From NCBI RefSeq assembly GCF_900046455.1, contig NZ_FCOT01000011.1, positions 62,001 to 126,000 of the forward strand: DNA of 64,000 nt, read 5' to 3'. The notes under the pieces were generated by a model that did no database searches, was not told where the DNA came from, and saw only the letters and a list, made by a program, of their open reading frames with translations. This stretch comes from Cellulomonas timonensis (GTDB lineage Bacteria; Actinomycetota; Actinomycetes; Actinomycetales; Cellulomonadaceae). This document shows positions 42,207 to 53,898 of the stretch, in pieces. The first letter of the stretch is position 1. Every line of letters starts with the position of its first letter. The translations under genes were made by a program, and so were the position numbers.

Positions 42207-42818
42207 TCATTCAGCGCTGCCGGACGTGCCCTCCTGTGACGACGGGTACTGGCTCCCCGGGGACGACGACGGGTACTGGCCGCCCGAGGAGGACGACGGG
42301 TACTGGCCGCCCGAGGAGGACGTCGAGCCCGAGGTGGTCGCGGCATGCTCGCCCTGCGCCGACGAGCCCGCCGAGCCACTGCTGCTGCCCGAGGTCTCGA
42401 TCGTCGGGTGGGACTCGTGGGAGCCCCGCTGCACCTCGACACGGCGCGGCTTGGCCGACTCCGCCACCGGGATGGTGAGCGCGAGCACGCCATCGGCGTA
42501 GGTCGCCGCGATGTTCTGCAGGTCGAGGCCCCGGCTGACCGTGAGCTGGCGCGCATAGGTGCCGCTGGGCCGCTCGCGGGCGAGCCACTGCACGTCCGTG
42601 TCGGTGCGGGGCGTGCGCTGAGCCCGGATGGTCAACGTCCGGTCCTCCACGCTGACGTCGATGGTGCCCGGGTCGGCGCCCGGCAGGTCGACGAGCAGCA
42701 CGTAGTGGTCGCCGGATCGGTAGAGATCCATCGGCATCGTCGCCGCCGCTCGGGCACTGCCGAACATCTGGCCGACGAGCCTGTCCATCTCTTGGAACGG
42801 GTCGTATGCAGTCACCAC
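42207..42818 (-). CDS. Hsp20-family small heat-shock protein with repetitive tail
   Basis: 203 aa from GTG 42818, with GAGGGGG upstream. Residues ~1-35 (YDPFQEMDRLVGQMFG) and the alpha-crystallin domain (MDLYRSGDHYVLLVDLPGAD to ALTIPVAESAKPRRVEV, ending in an I-P-V anchor) match Hsp20. The last ~65 residues are Ser/Gly/Gln/Tyr-rich and include three 9-residue units of the SSGGQYPSS type. Hsp20 proteins hold unfolding clients; such a tail is unusual and may drive assembly. No HrcA-type site was seen. Confidence 0.9.
   Translation of the reverse strand: MVTAYDPFQEMDRLVGQMFGSARAAATMPMDLYRSGDHYVLLVDLPGADPGTIDVSVEDRTLTIRAQRTPRTDTDVQWLARERPSGTYARQLTVSRGLDLQNIAATYADGVLALTIPVAESAKPRRVEVQRGSHESHPTIETSGSSSGSAGSSAQGEHAATTSGSTSSSGGQYPSSSSGGQYPSSSPGSQYPSSQEGTSGSAE
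42238..42318. repeat. Three tandem 27-bp repeats encoding the Hsp20 tail
   Basis: Units at 42265-42291 and 42292-42318 are identical; the first at 42238-42264 has diverged. The unit begins GACGACGGGTACTGG and encodes nine residues, so copy number can change without frameshift. Confidence 0.9.
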
Positions 42819-42995
42819 AGCCGAACACCCCCTCGTCACGAGGCCCTGGACCGCCCGGGGCCTGGCGCCCGCATCCGCCACCGTGTCCGGGGGTCGGACG
42901 AGGCACTCTTCGACAGTGACCCCGCAGGGGCCGCTGCGCCACGGGAAGGGCTCCGGTTCGCGGAGGGAGGAACCTCGGGGCCGATCAGAGGCCGA

Positions 42996-43418
42996 TCAGA
43001 CCCGGGTGACTGCCGACATCAGCGACTTCACGATGTGGACATCGGCGTCCAGCCACGGGACGGACAGCCATTGCCCGACGGGCAGCCAGCGCAACTCGTC
43101 ATGCTCGACCAGCGGCTCGGGGGTGCCGTGCGTGACCTCGGCGAGCCACAACCGCATCGCGTAGGTGGGCGACAGCGTCCAGGCGCCGTCATTCGGCCCG
43201 GGGACCTCGGGGCCCAGCTCGACCCGCACTCCGAGCTCTTCGCGCAGCTCGCGGTGCAAGCCGTCCTCGGGGGACTCCCCGGGCTCGACCTTGCCGCCGG
43301 GGAACTCCCAGCGTCCGGCGAGGCTCGCGGGCACCGCCCGGCGCGCGGCGAGGAGGCGCCGCGGCGAGTCGAGGTCGTCGACGATGGCCGCGGCGACGAC
43401 GAGCGCGGGTGAGGTCAT
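42996..43418 (-). CDS. MutT-type Nudix hydrolase
   Basis: 140 aa. The Nudix box is complete: GGKVEPGESPEDGLHRELRE followed by ELGV, giving the G-x5-E-x7-R-E-x-x-E-E-x-G pattern. WEFPGGK just before it and the Leu-rich C-terminus resemble MutT/NUDT1 enzymes that cleanse 8-oxo-dGTP or other dNTPs. It is a single-gene unit between hsp20 and the YeiH-type gene. The exact nucleotide is uncertain. Confidence 0.9.
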   Translation of the reverse strand: MTSPALVVAAAIVDDLDSPRRLLAARRAVPASLAGRWEFPGGKVEPGESPEDGLHRELREELGVRVELGPEVPGPNDGAWTLSPTYAMRLWLAEVTHGTPEPLVEHDELRWLPVGQWLSVPWLDADVHIVKSLMSAVTRV

Positions 43419-43503
43419 GCGGGAATTCTGCCAGCCCGCGTCCCGTGCCCGCGCAGCGAGCGGCCTGCCTGGCGCCTCGCACGCCCCTGGCCTGCGCCTG
43501 CGC

Positions 43504-44535
43504 TCAGCCGATGAGCAGCAGGCCGCCCAGGCTCACGGACATCGCGATCGCCGTGGCGACGCCGCCGAGGGCCAGCGCCCTGCCGCCGCCGCGTACCAAC
43601 TTGCCCACCCGCACCTGGCTGCCGAGCGCCACCATGGCCGCCCCGAGCGCGAGGGTGGTCGCGGTGCGGGCCATCGACGACACCGCGTCGGGCAGGAGCC
43701 CGGAGGTCCGGATCAGGACGGCGGCCAGGAAGCCCACCACGAACAGGGGCACGATCGGCGGGCGCTTGCCGGTGGTGTCGGCGCCGCTGCGCCGGTGCTG
43801 CAGGCCCACCACCGCGACGAGCGGGGCGAGCAGCACCACGCGGGCCAGCTTGGCGACCACTGCCACGGTGAGCGCCACCGCGGAGATGGCGCCCGCCGCC
43901 GCCACCACCTGCGCGACCTCGTGCACGGACATGCCCGCCCACAGCCCCGCCGTCCTCTCGTCCAGGCCCACCAGGTGGGAGAGCACGGGGATCAGCACGA
44001 TCGCGAGGCTGCCGTAGAGGGTCACCAGCGCGACGGCGGTGGCGACGTCGTCCTCATCCGCGTCGGCCACGGGGCTCATCGCGGCGACGGCCGCGGCGCC
44101 GCAGATGGAGAAGCCGGTGGCGATCAGCAGGCTCAGCGCTCGCCCCACGCCCAGTCGCCGCCCGAGCCAGCGGGTCGCGCTGAACGTGACGGCCACCGTC
44201 ACCCCCAGCACCAGCAACTCGCCCACGCCCAGCGACAGCACCTCCGCGCCGGAGACCTGCAGGCCGAGCGGCACGACGCCGGCGCGCAGCACGTGCCGCG
44301 CGGTCCAGGCCAGGCCCGGCTCGAGCACCGGGTGCACCAGGTGCAGCATCCGTGCGAGGAGCCCGGCGCCGATGGCGACGAGCAGCACCGGGAACGTCGG
44401 CGACCAGGCGGTGAACGCCAGGCAGAGGGCCGACACGGCCATCGCGACGAGGGCGCCCGGCAGGACGGCCCGCAGCCCGGCAGGGGGTGCGGCGGGCCGC
44501 GGGGAGGGCCGGGCGGGGGCCCGCCTCTTATACAC
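43504..44535 (-). CDS. YeiH/UPF0324-family transporter (putative sulfate exporter)
   Basis: 343 aa with about ten membrane segments. LPGALVAMAVSALCLAF near the start, VLRAGVVPLGLQVS, ATGFSICGAAAVAAMSPV and GLWAGMSVHEVAQVVAAAG match the YeiH family. The start is uncertain: GTG 44535 opens the frame, but the first ~22 residues are Arg/Pro-rich. It is divergent from a LysR-type gene, the same arrangement as yeiE-yeiH in enterobacteria, where YeiE responds to sulfite. The transported anion is inference. Confidence 0.87.
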   Translation of the reverse strand: MYKRRAPARPSPRPAAPPAGLRAVLPGALVAMAVSALCLAFTAWSPTFPVLLVAIGAGLLARMLHLVHPVLEPGLAWTARHVLRAGVVPLGLQVSGAEVLSLGVGELLVLGVTVAVTFSATRWLGRRLGVGRALSLLIATGFSICGAAAVAAMSPVADADEDDVATAVALVTLYGSLAIVLIPVLSHLVGLDERTAGLWAGMSVHEVAQVVAAAGAISAVALTVAVVAKLARVVLLAPLVAVVGLQHRRSGADTTGKRPPIVPLFVVGFLAAVLIRTSGLLPDAVSSMARTATTLALGAAMVALGSQVRVGKLVRGGGRALALGGVATAIAMSVSLGGLLLIG

Positions 44536-44644
44536 ACCCGACGCCGCCGGCGCGCCTACGCGGGCGATAGCCAGTGGGGTGGACGTGCTGGTGGTTCACG
44601 GTCCTACGGTGCCGTGCCAGGCGCGCGCCGCAGAAGGCCGTCCT

Positions 44645-44662
44645 GGCTAGGGGGACCTAGCC
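44645..44662. promoter_or_regulatory. Palindrome over the -10 box of the LysR gene
   Basis: GGCTAGG and CCTAGCC with a four-base GGGA centre. TAGCCT (44658-44663), six bases before the ATG at 44670, overlaps its right arm, so a bound protein would block lysR transcription. Autoregulation is usual for LysR genes. Confidence 0.55.
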
Positions 44663-44669
44663 TGAGGCT

Positions 44670-45659
44670 ATGGCCCCGGATCTCATCGGCAGCGCGCGGA
44701 CACCACTCGGACCGCTCGAGCTGCTCGTCGCCGTCGATGAGCATGGGTCGATCTCCGCTGCGGCCCGCGCCCTCGCGCTCGCTCAGCCGTCCGTCAGCGC
44801 GGGCCTGCGCCGGCTCGAACGACAGACCGGGCTCGGCCTGGTGGTGCGGTCCCACGGCGGCACCACACTCACCGACGCGGGTCGCGCGCTCGTCGGGCGG
44901 GCCCGTGACGTGCTCGCCGCCTCCGACGCCTTCGACCACGAGGTCGCCGCCATGCGCGCTGAGCGCGGTGGCCGGCTGTCCGTCGCCGCGAGCCTCACCA
45001 TCGCCGAGTACCTGGTCCCCCGCTGGCTCGCCGCCCGGCCCGCCGGGGCTGCTGTCCTCGACCTGCACGTCGCGAACTCGCGCGACGTCATGCAGGCCGT
45101 GCTGCACGGGCGCGCCGACCTCGGGTTCGTCGAGGGGCCCGACGTCGACAGCGGCCTGCACGCGCGCGCCATCGGGCATGACGAGCTGTTGGCCGTCGTG
45201 GCGCCCGAGCACCCCTGGGCAGCGCTGAACCGCCCTGTCACCGCGGCCGAGCTGGCCGCTGGCCCGCTCGCGCTCCGCGAGGCGGGATCCGGCACGCGCG
45301 CCACCCTGGAGCAGGCGCTCGAGGCCGCCGGGCACCCGCTGGCCAGCGCCCCCGCGCAACTCGGCTCGACGGCAGCCGTCAAGAACGTGGTGCGGGGCGG
45401 GCGGACAGCCGCGGTGCTGTCCGCCCTGACCGTGCAGGACGAGCTCGACAGGGGAACGCTGCGCCGCGTCCGCATCGACGGTGTCGACCTGCGCCGGGAA
45501 CTGCGCATGGTGTGGTCACGGGGGCGCGAGCCCGCCGCCGTGGCCCGTGAGTTCGCGGCGACGGTGGTCGCCGCGACCAAGGAGCAACGTCAGCGCAAGC
45601 CCGCGGCCTCAGCCCAGGCCACGGCCTCAGCCCGCGTCGAGACGCCGATCTTGCGGTAG
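44670..45659 (+). CDS. LysR-family transcriptional regulator (YeiE-like)
   Basis: 329 aa. The winged helix-turn-helix is LGPLELLVAVDEHGSISAAA, RALALAQPSVSAGLRRLERQ; the C-terminal effector domain holds LGFVEGPDV and GSGTRATLEQALE typical of CysB/YeiE-type members. It appears leaderless (TAGCCT six bases upstream). It probably controls the divergent YeiH-type exporter. The last ~23 residues (from about EQRQRKPAAS) are low complexity and overlap the end of the convergent LuxR-type gene by 70 bases. Confidence 0.92.
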   Translation: MAPDLIGSARTPLGPLELLVAVDEHGSISAAARALALAQPSVSAGLRRLERQTGLGLVVRSHGGTTLTDAGRALVGRARDVLAASDAFDHEVAAMRAERGGRLSVAASLTIAEYLVPRWLAARPAGAAVLDLHVANSRDVMQAVLHGRADLGFVEGPDVDSGLHARAIGHDELLAVVAPEHPWAALNRPVTAAELAAGPLALREAGSGTRATLEQALEAAGHPLASAPAQLGSTAAVKNVVRGGRTAAVLSALTVQDELDRGTLRRVRIDGVDLRRELRMVWSRGREPAAVAREFAATVVAATKEQRQRKPAASAQATASARVETPILR

Positions 45660-45823
45660 ACCGAGCGCACCTGGGACTTCACGGTGTTGCGCGTGACGAA
45701 GAGCCGCGTGGCGATCTCCTCCAGGGTGACGTCCTCCGCCAGCTCTCCGAGCACGACACGCTCACGGCGCGTCAGCGGCTCCGCGAGCTGAGCTGCGGGA
45801 CGTGCGATCTCGATCGTGCTCAT
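45590..45823 (-). CDS. Small stand-alone LuxR-type DNA-binding protein
   Basis: 77 aa, almost only a LuxR/FixJ helix-turn-helix: LTRRERVVLGELAEDVTLEE followed by IATRLFVTRNTVKSQVRSVYRKIGV. There is no receiver or sensor domain. GGAGGACGAG lies just before the ATG. Its 3' end overlaps the LysR gene by 70 bases on the other strand. Single-domain LuxR proteins act as global or developmental regulators in actinobacteria; its targets are unknown. The 250-base upstream gap probably holds its promoter. Confidence 0.85.
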   Translation of the reverse strand: MSTIEIARPAAQLAEPLTRRERVVLGELAEDVTLEEIATRLFVTRNTVKSQVRSVYRKIGVSTRAEAVAWAEAAGLR

Positions 45824-46073
45824 CTCGTCCTCCTGGAGTACTGCGGCGCCCCGGGCTGGCCGGTGCGGTGATGCGGGCTGTCACTGATGAGATCGGCAAC
45901 TTGCGCACTGATGACGCAGAAATCACCCATCAATCACCCGCGTCGCCGCCCGCTCCCCGTCACCAACCCTCCAAGTTGGACAAACGTGCAGGTCAGGCCG
46001 TTACGCGCGATACGACCGTATTTTTAGGTTCATCCGAAAGAGGTCATCCGGACGGCCTAACCCGCAACGCCGC
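45824..46073. other. AT-richer intergenic region between the LuxR-type gene and gcvH
   Basis: The stretch is notably less GC-rich than its flanks (for example CGTATTTTTAGG near 46017). It contains a short inverted repeat ATACG-AC-CGTAT (46010-46021) and no convincing gene. It should include the promoter of the LuxR-type gene and the 3' end of the gcv transcript, but no box could be fixed. Confidence 0.4.
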
Positions 46074-46445
46074 TCAGGGGGCGGTGAGCGCCTGGTACTC
46101 GGCCGCCGTGAGCAGCGGGCCGGCTCCCGTGACCTCGACCTTGAGCAGCCAGCCCTCGCCATACGGGTCGGAGTTCACCACGGACGGGTCAGCCACAGCT
46201 GCGTCGTTCACCGCGATGACCGTCCCGGAGACCGGGGAGTACAACTCGGACACGGACTTGGTGGACTCGATCTCCCCCACCACAGTGCCCGCGCTCAGCA
46301 CGTCGCCGACGGCCGGGAGCTCCAGGTAGACGACATCGCCGAGCGCGTCGGCAGCCGTCGCGGTGACGCCCACCGTGGACGGGTCGCCCTCCAGCACCCA
46401 CTCGTGCTCGGCGGTGTACTTCAGGTTCTCGGGAATGCTCGACAT
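46074..46445 (-). CDS. gcvH: Glycine cleavage system H protein
   Basis: 123 aa lipoyl carrier of the glycine cleavage system. The lipoylation site is the Lys in [18 protein letters not shown]; the start ([12 protein letters not shown]) is standard. H protein carries the aminomethyl group from P protein to T protein. It is last in the gcvP-gcvT-gcvH order, 79 bases after gcvT, and shares the glycine riboswitch. Confidence 0.96.
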   Translation of the reverse strand: MSSIPENLKYTAEHEWVLEGDPSTVGVTATAADALGDVVYLELPAVGDVLSAGTVVGEIESTKSVSELYSPVSGTVIAVNDAAVADPSVVNSDPYGEGWLLKVEVTGAGPLLTAAEYQALTAP

Positions 46446-46524
46446 GGGTGTCTCCTGGGGTCGCTCGGGCCGGACGGCTCGGGTGGGCGGTCGGTGCTGC
46501 TCGCGTGCTGGCGGTGAGGCTGGT

Positions 46525-47666
46525 CTACCGCGCGCGACGGTAGAAGGGAAGCGCCACGACGCGCACGGGCTCACGGCGCCCGCGCACATCCACGGCCAGC
46601 TCCGTGCCCTCGGCGCTGAGCTCGGGGGTCACGTACGCCATCGCGATCGGGTGGCCGAGCGTCGGCGACGGGGCTCCCGAGGTCACGTGGCCCACCACCG
46701 GGCTGTCGGGCGCCGTGCTGGCGAGCACGTCGTAGCCATGGCGCGCGGCGCGGCGCCCCTCGGTGGCGAGGCCCACCAGCACCCGCGCCGGCGGTGACGC
46801 CTTGCGGGCCGCGAGCGCCGCGCGGCCGACGAACGGCAGCGGCTCGCCATCGGGCAGGGTCTTGTCGAGCCGGACCACACGGCCCAGCCCGGCCTCATAC
46901 GGGGTGGTGGTCCGGTCCAGCTCGTTGCCGTACAGCGGCATCCCGGCCTCCAGGCGCAGGCTGTCCCGCGCCGAGAGCCCGGCCGGGACCAGCCCGTGCG
47001 GGGCGCCGGCGTCGAGCAACGCACGCCACAGCGCCGGCGCGTCGTCCGACGGCACGAACAACTCGAAGCCGTCCTCCCCCGTGTAGCCGGTGCGGGCCAC
47101 CAGCGCGGGCAGCCCGGCCACCGTGGCCTCCACCGAGGCGTAGTACTTGAGCCCGATCACCGCGTCCACGTCCTGCGGGGCGGTGAGCGAGCTGACGATC
47201 TTCTCCGCCGCAGGGCCCTGCACGGCGACCAGGGCGGTGGCGAGCGAGAGGTCCGCGAGTCCCGCGTCGAATCCGTCGAGCCGCTCGACCAGCGCGTCCC
47301 GCACCACCTCGACATTCGAGGCGTTGGCGACCACAAGGAACCGCTCCTCCGCGAGCCGGTAGACGACCAGGTCGTCGAGCACGCTGCCGTCCTCGGCGGT
47401 GAGCATCGTGTACCGGGCGCGCCCCACTGCCAGCGCGGTCAGGTCGCCGACCAGCGCGTGGTCGAGGGCCGTCGCAGCCTGCGGGCCGGTGATCTCGAGC
47501 TCGCCCATGTGGGACAGGTCGAACAGCCCCGCCGCCGATCGCACCGCCTGGTGCTCGGCGAGGTCCGAGGTGTACCGCAGCGGCATCTGCCAGCCCGCGA
47601 AGGAGGTGAGGGCGGCGCCGAGCGCGACGTGCTCGGCGTGCAGCGGGGACAGGATGTCGTCGGCCA

Positions 47667-47667
<1 letters not shown>
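46525..47667 (-). CDS. gcvT: Aminomethyltransferase (glycine cleavage T protein)
   Basis: 380 aa. It transfers the methylene group to tetrahydrofolate and releases ammonia. [20 protein letters not shown] at the N-terminus, [15 protein letters not shown] and the [17 protein letters not shown] strand are diagnostic, with [13 protein letters not shown] in the middle. The ATG overlaps the gcvP stop by one base (TGATG), so the two are coupled. Confidence 0.96.
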
Positions 47668-50711
<3,044 letters not shown>

Positions 50712-50799
50712 GGTGGCTCCTCCGGGGGCGCCCGGCGATGCCGGGACGGGCGGTTGGCCTCCCCGCTCTGTCATCCGACGCGCACCACCCGAAGATGGG

Positions 50800-51018
50800 G
50801 TCGCCGACCTGAGAGTTTTGCCGGTCCGCCAGCGGGTCACGCCACCCGAAGATGGTCGGACCCCGGGGCGCGCCGACTTGCACCGTCGGTGAGCCGCCCT
50901 CGCGGGCGGCTGCTTTCCAGAGTTGCCTCGCCGCGGCGGTACAGGGGCCTGAGAGTTTCCCGGGGAGGGTTTGCTCCTTCGGCGCCTCGACGCTGACGCG
51001 GGAGGACTCTCCCGCCAC
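50800..51018 (-). ncRNA. Tandem glycine riboswitch upstream of gcvP
   Basis: Two aptamers on the minus strand. Aptamer 1 (about 51018-50945) starts GGGAGAGTC, contains GCCGAAGGAGCAAACC and ends GGGAAACTCTCAGG. Aptamer 2 (about 50930-50805) contains CACCGACGGTGCAAGTC and ends GGCAAAACTCTCAGG. These are the conserved glycine-binding cores. Two copies of a UUCG-capped hairpin (CCATC-TTCG-GGTGG) lie in and just after aptamer 2. In this class glycine usually turns the gcv operon on. Confidence 0.92.
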
Positions 51019-51174
51019 GGTTCGAGCAGCGTGTTCAGTTGTCGTGCTCCCGTCAGCCTAAGGGCATGTGGCCGCCGTCACGCAGGCATCTCACCGATCC
51101 GCGACGCGGAGCCATTCGGGTGCTTCAGGTCCACGGACACTCAAGTCCACGTCCCACGCCACCGATCCCCCGGC

Positions 51175-52146
51175 ATGTCAGACGCCGCGCCGCAGACTCC
51201 CGCTGCCGAGCTCGTCCGCCGCGCCACCAGCGCGGCGCCTCTGACCGTGACGGGTCTGCTCGCCGCAACGGGAGCCGGGCTGTCCGCAGCCCAGTGGCAT
51301 GCGCACCTGTGGCAGGACTACCGCACGAGCCTCGAGATGTTCTCCACGATGCGGGCGCGGGCTGCCGAACTCGGACTCCCCGTGCTCGACGCGTCATTCA
51401 CCCCGACCCCACCCGGCGTGTGGGGATCGACAGTCAGTGGGCTCTCCGACGCGCTGGTGATGGCCGCGGTCGCCCTGCTCGGCGTCGCACTCGTCACCGC
51501 GGGCCACCGGCTCTGGGGGCTCACCGTCCCGATGCTGCTCAACGTGTTGCCACTCTGGGCCGGCTGGCCCCTCCTCAGCGCAGTGGCGCTTCCCGGCGCG
51601 AACGATCCGTCCACCGGACCCCTGCTGTGGTGGGCAAGCTCGCTCCTGATCGGCGTGGCGATGACGTTGCCCGCGGCCATCGCCGCACGTGGCCCCGCTG
51701 CCGAGGTGGTCGCCCGCGTCCCCAGCCGCACAGCGCTGCTGCGCTCGGGCGCCGTCGCGGTGATCGCCCTCGGGGGCGCCCTCCTCTGGACGTGGTCGCT
51801 GTACCCAGGGTCACTGTCCTGGAGTGAGGCCCTCGCCGAGCACGGGAGCGCCGCGCTCCTCATCCTCGCGACGGGGCAGATCGCCGCGACACTGCCCCTC
51901 GTGCGGCTGCGTCGTTGGGCTGCTGTGGCGGCACTGCTCCTGGTCCTCGACATCACTCTGACGAGCGGGGCGCTGATCCCCGGGCACATGCTGTGGCTTC
52001 CCGTGTCGGAGTCGCTGCTCCGCGCCGGGACGCTCGTGATCGGTCCACTCGCAGTGCTCGCCACACCGGCCGCAGGACGGGCATGGCACGTCGCGTTTCG
52101 TCGAACCCGGCCCGACGGCGCCCGCGAGACGCTCGCCCCGGTCTAG
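51175..52146 (+). CDS. Hypothetical multi-pass membrane protein
   Basis: 323 aa starting at ATG 51175. After a short polar N-terminus and one segment (APLTVTGLLAATGAGLSAA) there is a ~70-residue outer loop, then about seven hydrophobic helices (for example ALVMAAVALLGVALVTAG, LLRSGAVAVIALGGALL, AAVAALLLVLDITLTSG). A basic tail (FRRTRPDGARE) ends it. No family was recognised. It is divergent from gcvP, and the glycine riboswitch lies between, so it may have its own promoter at 51061-51174. Confidence 0.75.
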   Translation: MSDAAPQTPAAELVRRATSAAPLTVTGLLAATGAGLSAAQWHAHLWQDYRTSLEMFSTMRARAAELGLPVLDASFTPTPPGVWGSTVSGLSDALVMAAVALLGVALVTAGHRLWGLTVPMLLNVLPLWAGWPLLSAVALPGANDPSTGPLLWWASSLLIGVAMTLPAAIAARGPAAEVVARVPSRTALLRSGAVAVIALGGALLWTWSLYPGSLSWSEALAEHGSAALLILATGQIAATLPLVRLRRWAAVAALLLVLDITLTSGALIPGHMLWLPVSESLLRAGTLVIGPLAVLATPAAGRAWHVAFRRTRPDGARETLAPV

Positions 52147-52173
52147 ACCGCGACGGCTGCCCGATACGCGCGT

Positions 52174-52629
52174 TCAGGCGCTCAACACCACCGTCGCCGT
52201 GGCCAGCGCGCCTTGCTCCCGGGCCCGCAGCACGACGGCGCCGATGTCGGCGAGTGATCCCTCGACGAGCACCGGCTGCCCGGCGGCCGAGTCGCCGGAC
52301 CAGCGCACGGCGACGGTCGGCGGTGGCGCGAACGGGACGCCGGGCGGCATCTGCACCACCCCGGCGGCGCGCACGCGAGGGTCGGATGCGGGGCGGACGA
52401 CCACCGACTGCACAGCGGACAGCCGCTCGACGGTCCGCACGAGGTGCTGCTGGCGGCGCAGCGACGCGTGGAACGTCACGGCGATGCTGCCTGATCCGCC
52501 GTCCACGGCGCCGGTCGCCAGGGAGTCGAAGCTGACGCCTCGCGTGGAGAACACGCTGGTCAGCGCGGTGAGGGTGCCGGGGCGATCGGCGCCGCGCACC
52601 AGCGCGACCCAGCGCGGGTCGGCGGTCAT
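52174..52629 (-). CDS. ACT-domain protein coupled to the LDH/MDH-like gene
   Basis: 151 aa. The N-terminal half (WVALVRGADRPGTLTALTSVFSTRGV, with RPG-T loop) matches the ACT domain as in the small subunit of acetolactate synthase, which binds amino acids. The second half (~90-150) is a separate small domain (TVAVRWSGDSAAGQPVLVEG). The ATG overlaps the stop of the dehydrogenase-like gene by four bases. It may be a regulatory partner of that enzyme; the ligand is unknown. Confidence 0.78.
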   Translation of the reverse strand: MTADPRWVALVRGADRPGTLTALTSVFSTRGVSFDSLATGAVDGGSGSIAVTFHASLRRQQHLVRTVERLSAVQSVVVRPASDPRVRAAGVVQMPPGVPFAPPPTVAVRWSGDSAAGQPVLVEGSLADIGAVVLRAREQGALATATVVLSA

Positions 52630-53828
52630 GCGGCGCCGCCGGCGAGTGCGGAGCCGGTGACCGCAGCGCCCTCGGGAGGTGGCCCGTCGGCGGCCACGCT
52701 GCGGGTGGGCGCCACGTCGGGCGTCGGGCCGTCCGCTGATGCCATGTCTCCACCGGCGCGGCCGAACCCGACGTGGGCGAGTGTCGTGTCGATGCGGTCG
52801 CGGCAGGCCAGCAGCCGTCGTTCCTCGTCGGGCGCGAGCTCGTCCAGCAGCACACGGGTCCATCCCTCGGGTCCGAGCACGACGGGGACCCCGAGCACAC
52901 CGTCGAGGGGCGCGCCGGTGACCGTCACCTCGCCGTCGAGCGCGACCTGCGCGGCGACGACCGTGTCGCGGCCGTCGAGCAGGGTGTCGACGAGGCTGAC
53001 CGTCGCGTTCGCGGTGCCATTCGCCGTCTTGGCGCCACTGGTGTGCGTCATCCACGGCCGGGCCACCACGCGCAGGTCCGGGGGCCAGGAGCCGATGAGG
53101 TCGAACGCCGCGCCGGTGTCGTCGGCCGCCACCTGGGTGAGCAGCTCCTGCGCGCGGACGATCTCGTCGGAGAACGTGTCGAGCGTCCTGCCGCGCCGCA
53201 GACCCGCTAGTGCGTTGCGGCGCTCATCGGCGTCGAGCCCGCTGATCCGCACGGTCGACCACAGCGGCACCAGGTCCTCGCCGTGCTGCCCGGCCACGAA
53301 TCCGCCGATGCGATGACGCCGGAGGCCCAACGACACCGCGAGCTCCCGGCGGAACCGCAGCGTGTCGAGCCAGGCGCCCATGCCGATCACCCGATGCCGG
53401 CCAAGCGCCCGCGCCATGACCGCCACCCCCAACTCCACCGGGTTGGACACCACGATCACGACCTCATGCCCCGATCCGCGCTCCGCGATCGCCCGGGCGT
53501 ACGACTCGAAGACCGGCAGGTTGTCCGCCGCGAGCTGGGTGCGCGGCGTCGCGGCCCCCGGCCGCGCGGGGGTGGTCCGGCCAGCCGCGACGACGATGAC
53601 ATCCGCGACGACATCGTCGGGGCTCAACGCGACGTCGAGCAGCGGGGCGTGCTCGTCGTACGCGTCGATCAGGTCCGCGCGCAGGCCATGGGTCGCCCGC
53701 GCGGACTCCCCGTCAGCCCGGCCGACAAGTTGGAGGCGTGACGACGTGGGGAGCACCCGCCGCTCGATGAGCTGCGTGCACACCTGTCGCCCGACATCTC
53801 CGGCTGCCCCCAGCACCGCCACGTCCAT
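52626..53828 (-). CDS. Lactate/malate dehydrogenase-like protein
   Basis: 400 aa. The Rossmann motif is VLGAAGDVGRQV, followed by VIVVAAGRTTPARPGA, VVSNPVELGV, the substrate-loop Arg in GAWLDTLRFRREL and the catalytic His in GQHGEDLVPLWS, all in the LDH/MDH order. The last ~60 residues are a Gly/Ala/Pro-rich extension not usual for the family. It is coupled to the ACT-domain gene. Substrate preference (malate, lactate or another 2-hydroxyacid) is not settled by the visible residues. Confidence 0.85.
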   Translation of the reverse strand: MDVAVLGAAGDVGRQVCTQLIERRVLPTSSRLQLVGRADGESARATHGLRADLIDAYDEHAPLLDVALSPDDVVADVIVVAAGRTTPARPGAATPRTQLAADNLPVFESYARAIAERGSGHEVVIVVSNPVELGVAVMARALGRHRVIGMGAWLDTLRFRRELAVSLGLRRHRIGGFVAGQHGEDLVPLWSTVRISGLDADERRNALAGLRRGRTLDTFSDEIVRAQELLTQVAADDTGAAFDLIGSWPPDLRVVARPWMTHTSGAKTANGTANATVSLVDTLLDGRDTVVAAQVALDGEVTVTGAPLDGVLGVPVVLGPEGWTRVLLDELAPDEERRLLACRDRIDTTLAHVGFGRAGGDMASADGPTPDVAPTRSVAADGPPPEGAAVTGSALAGGAA

Positions 53829-53898
53829 CTTCGGAGACTAGGGGTCCCACGTGAACCCGGCGTTTCGGACGAGTGCCGATGCCCGATAGCGTCCCCCC

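Noticed and set aside
44524-44536. CTCTTATACACA, matching 12 bases of the Tn5/Nextera mosaic end
   Set aside because: The match stops on both sides, the surrounding sequence reads as a continuous gene start and spacer, and no transposon or adapter follows. Chance is likely, though raw reads could exclude a join here.
46010-46021. ATACG-AC-CGTAT as a regulator site for gcv or the LuxR-type gene
   Set aside because: Only five-base arms and no promoter boxes nearby; too short to support.
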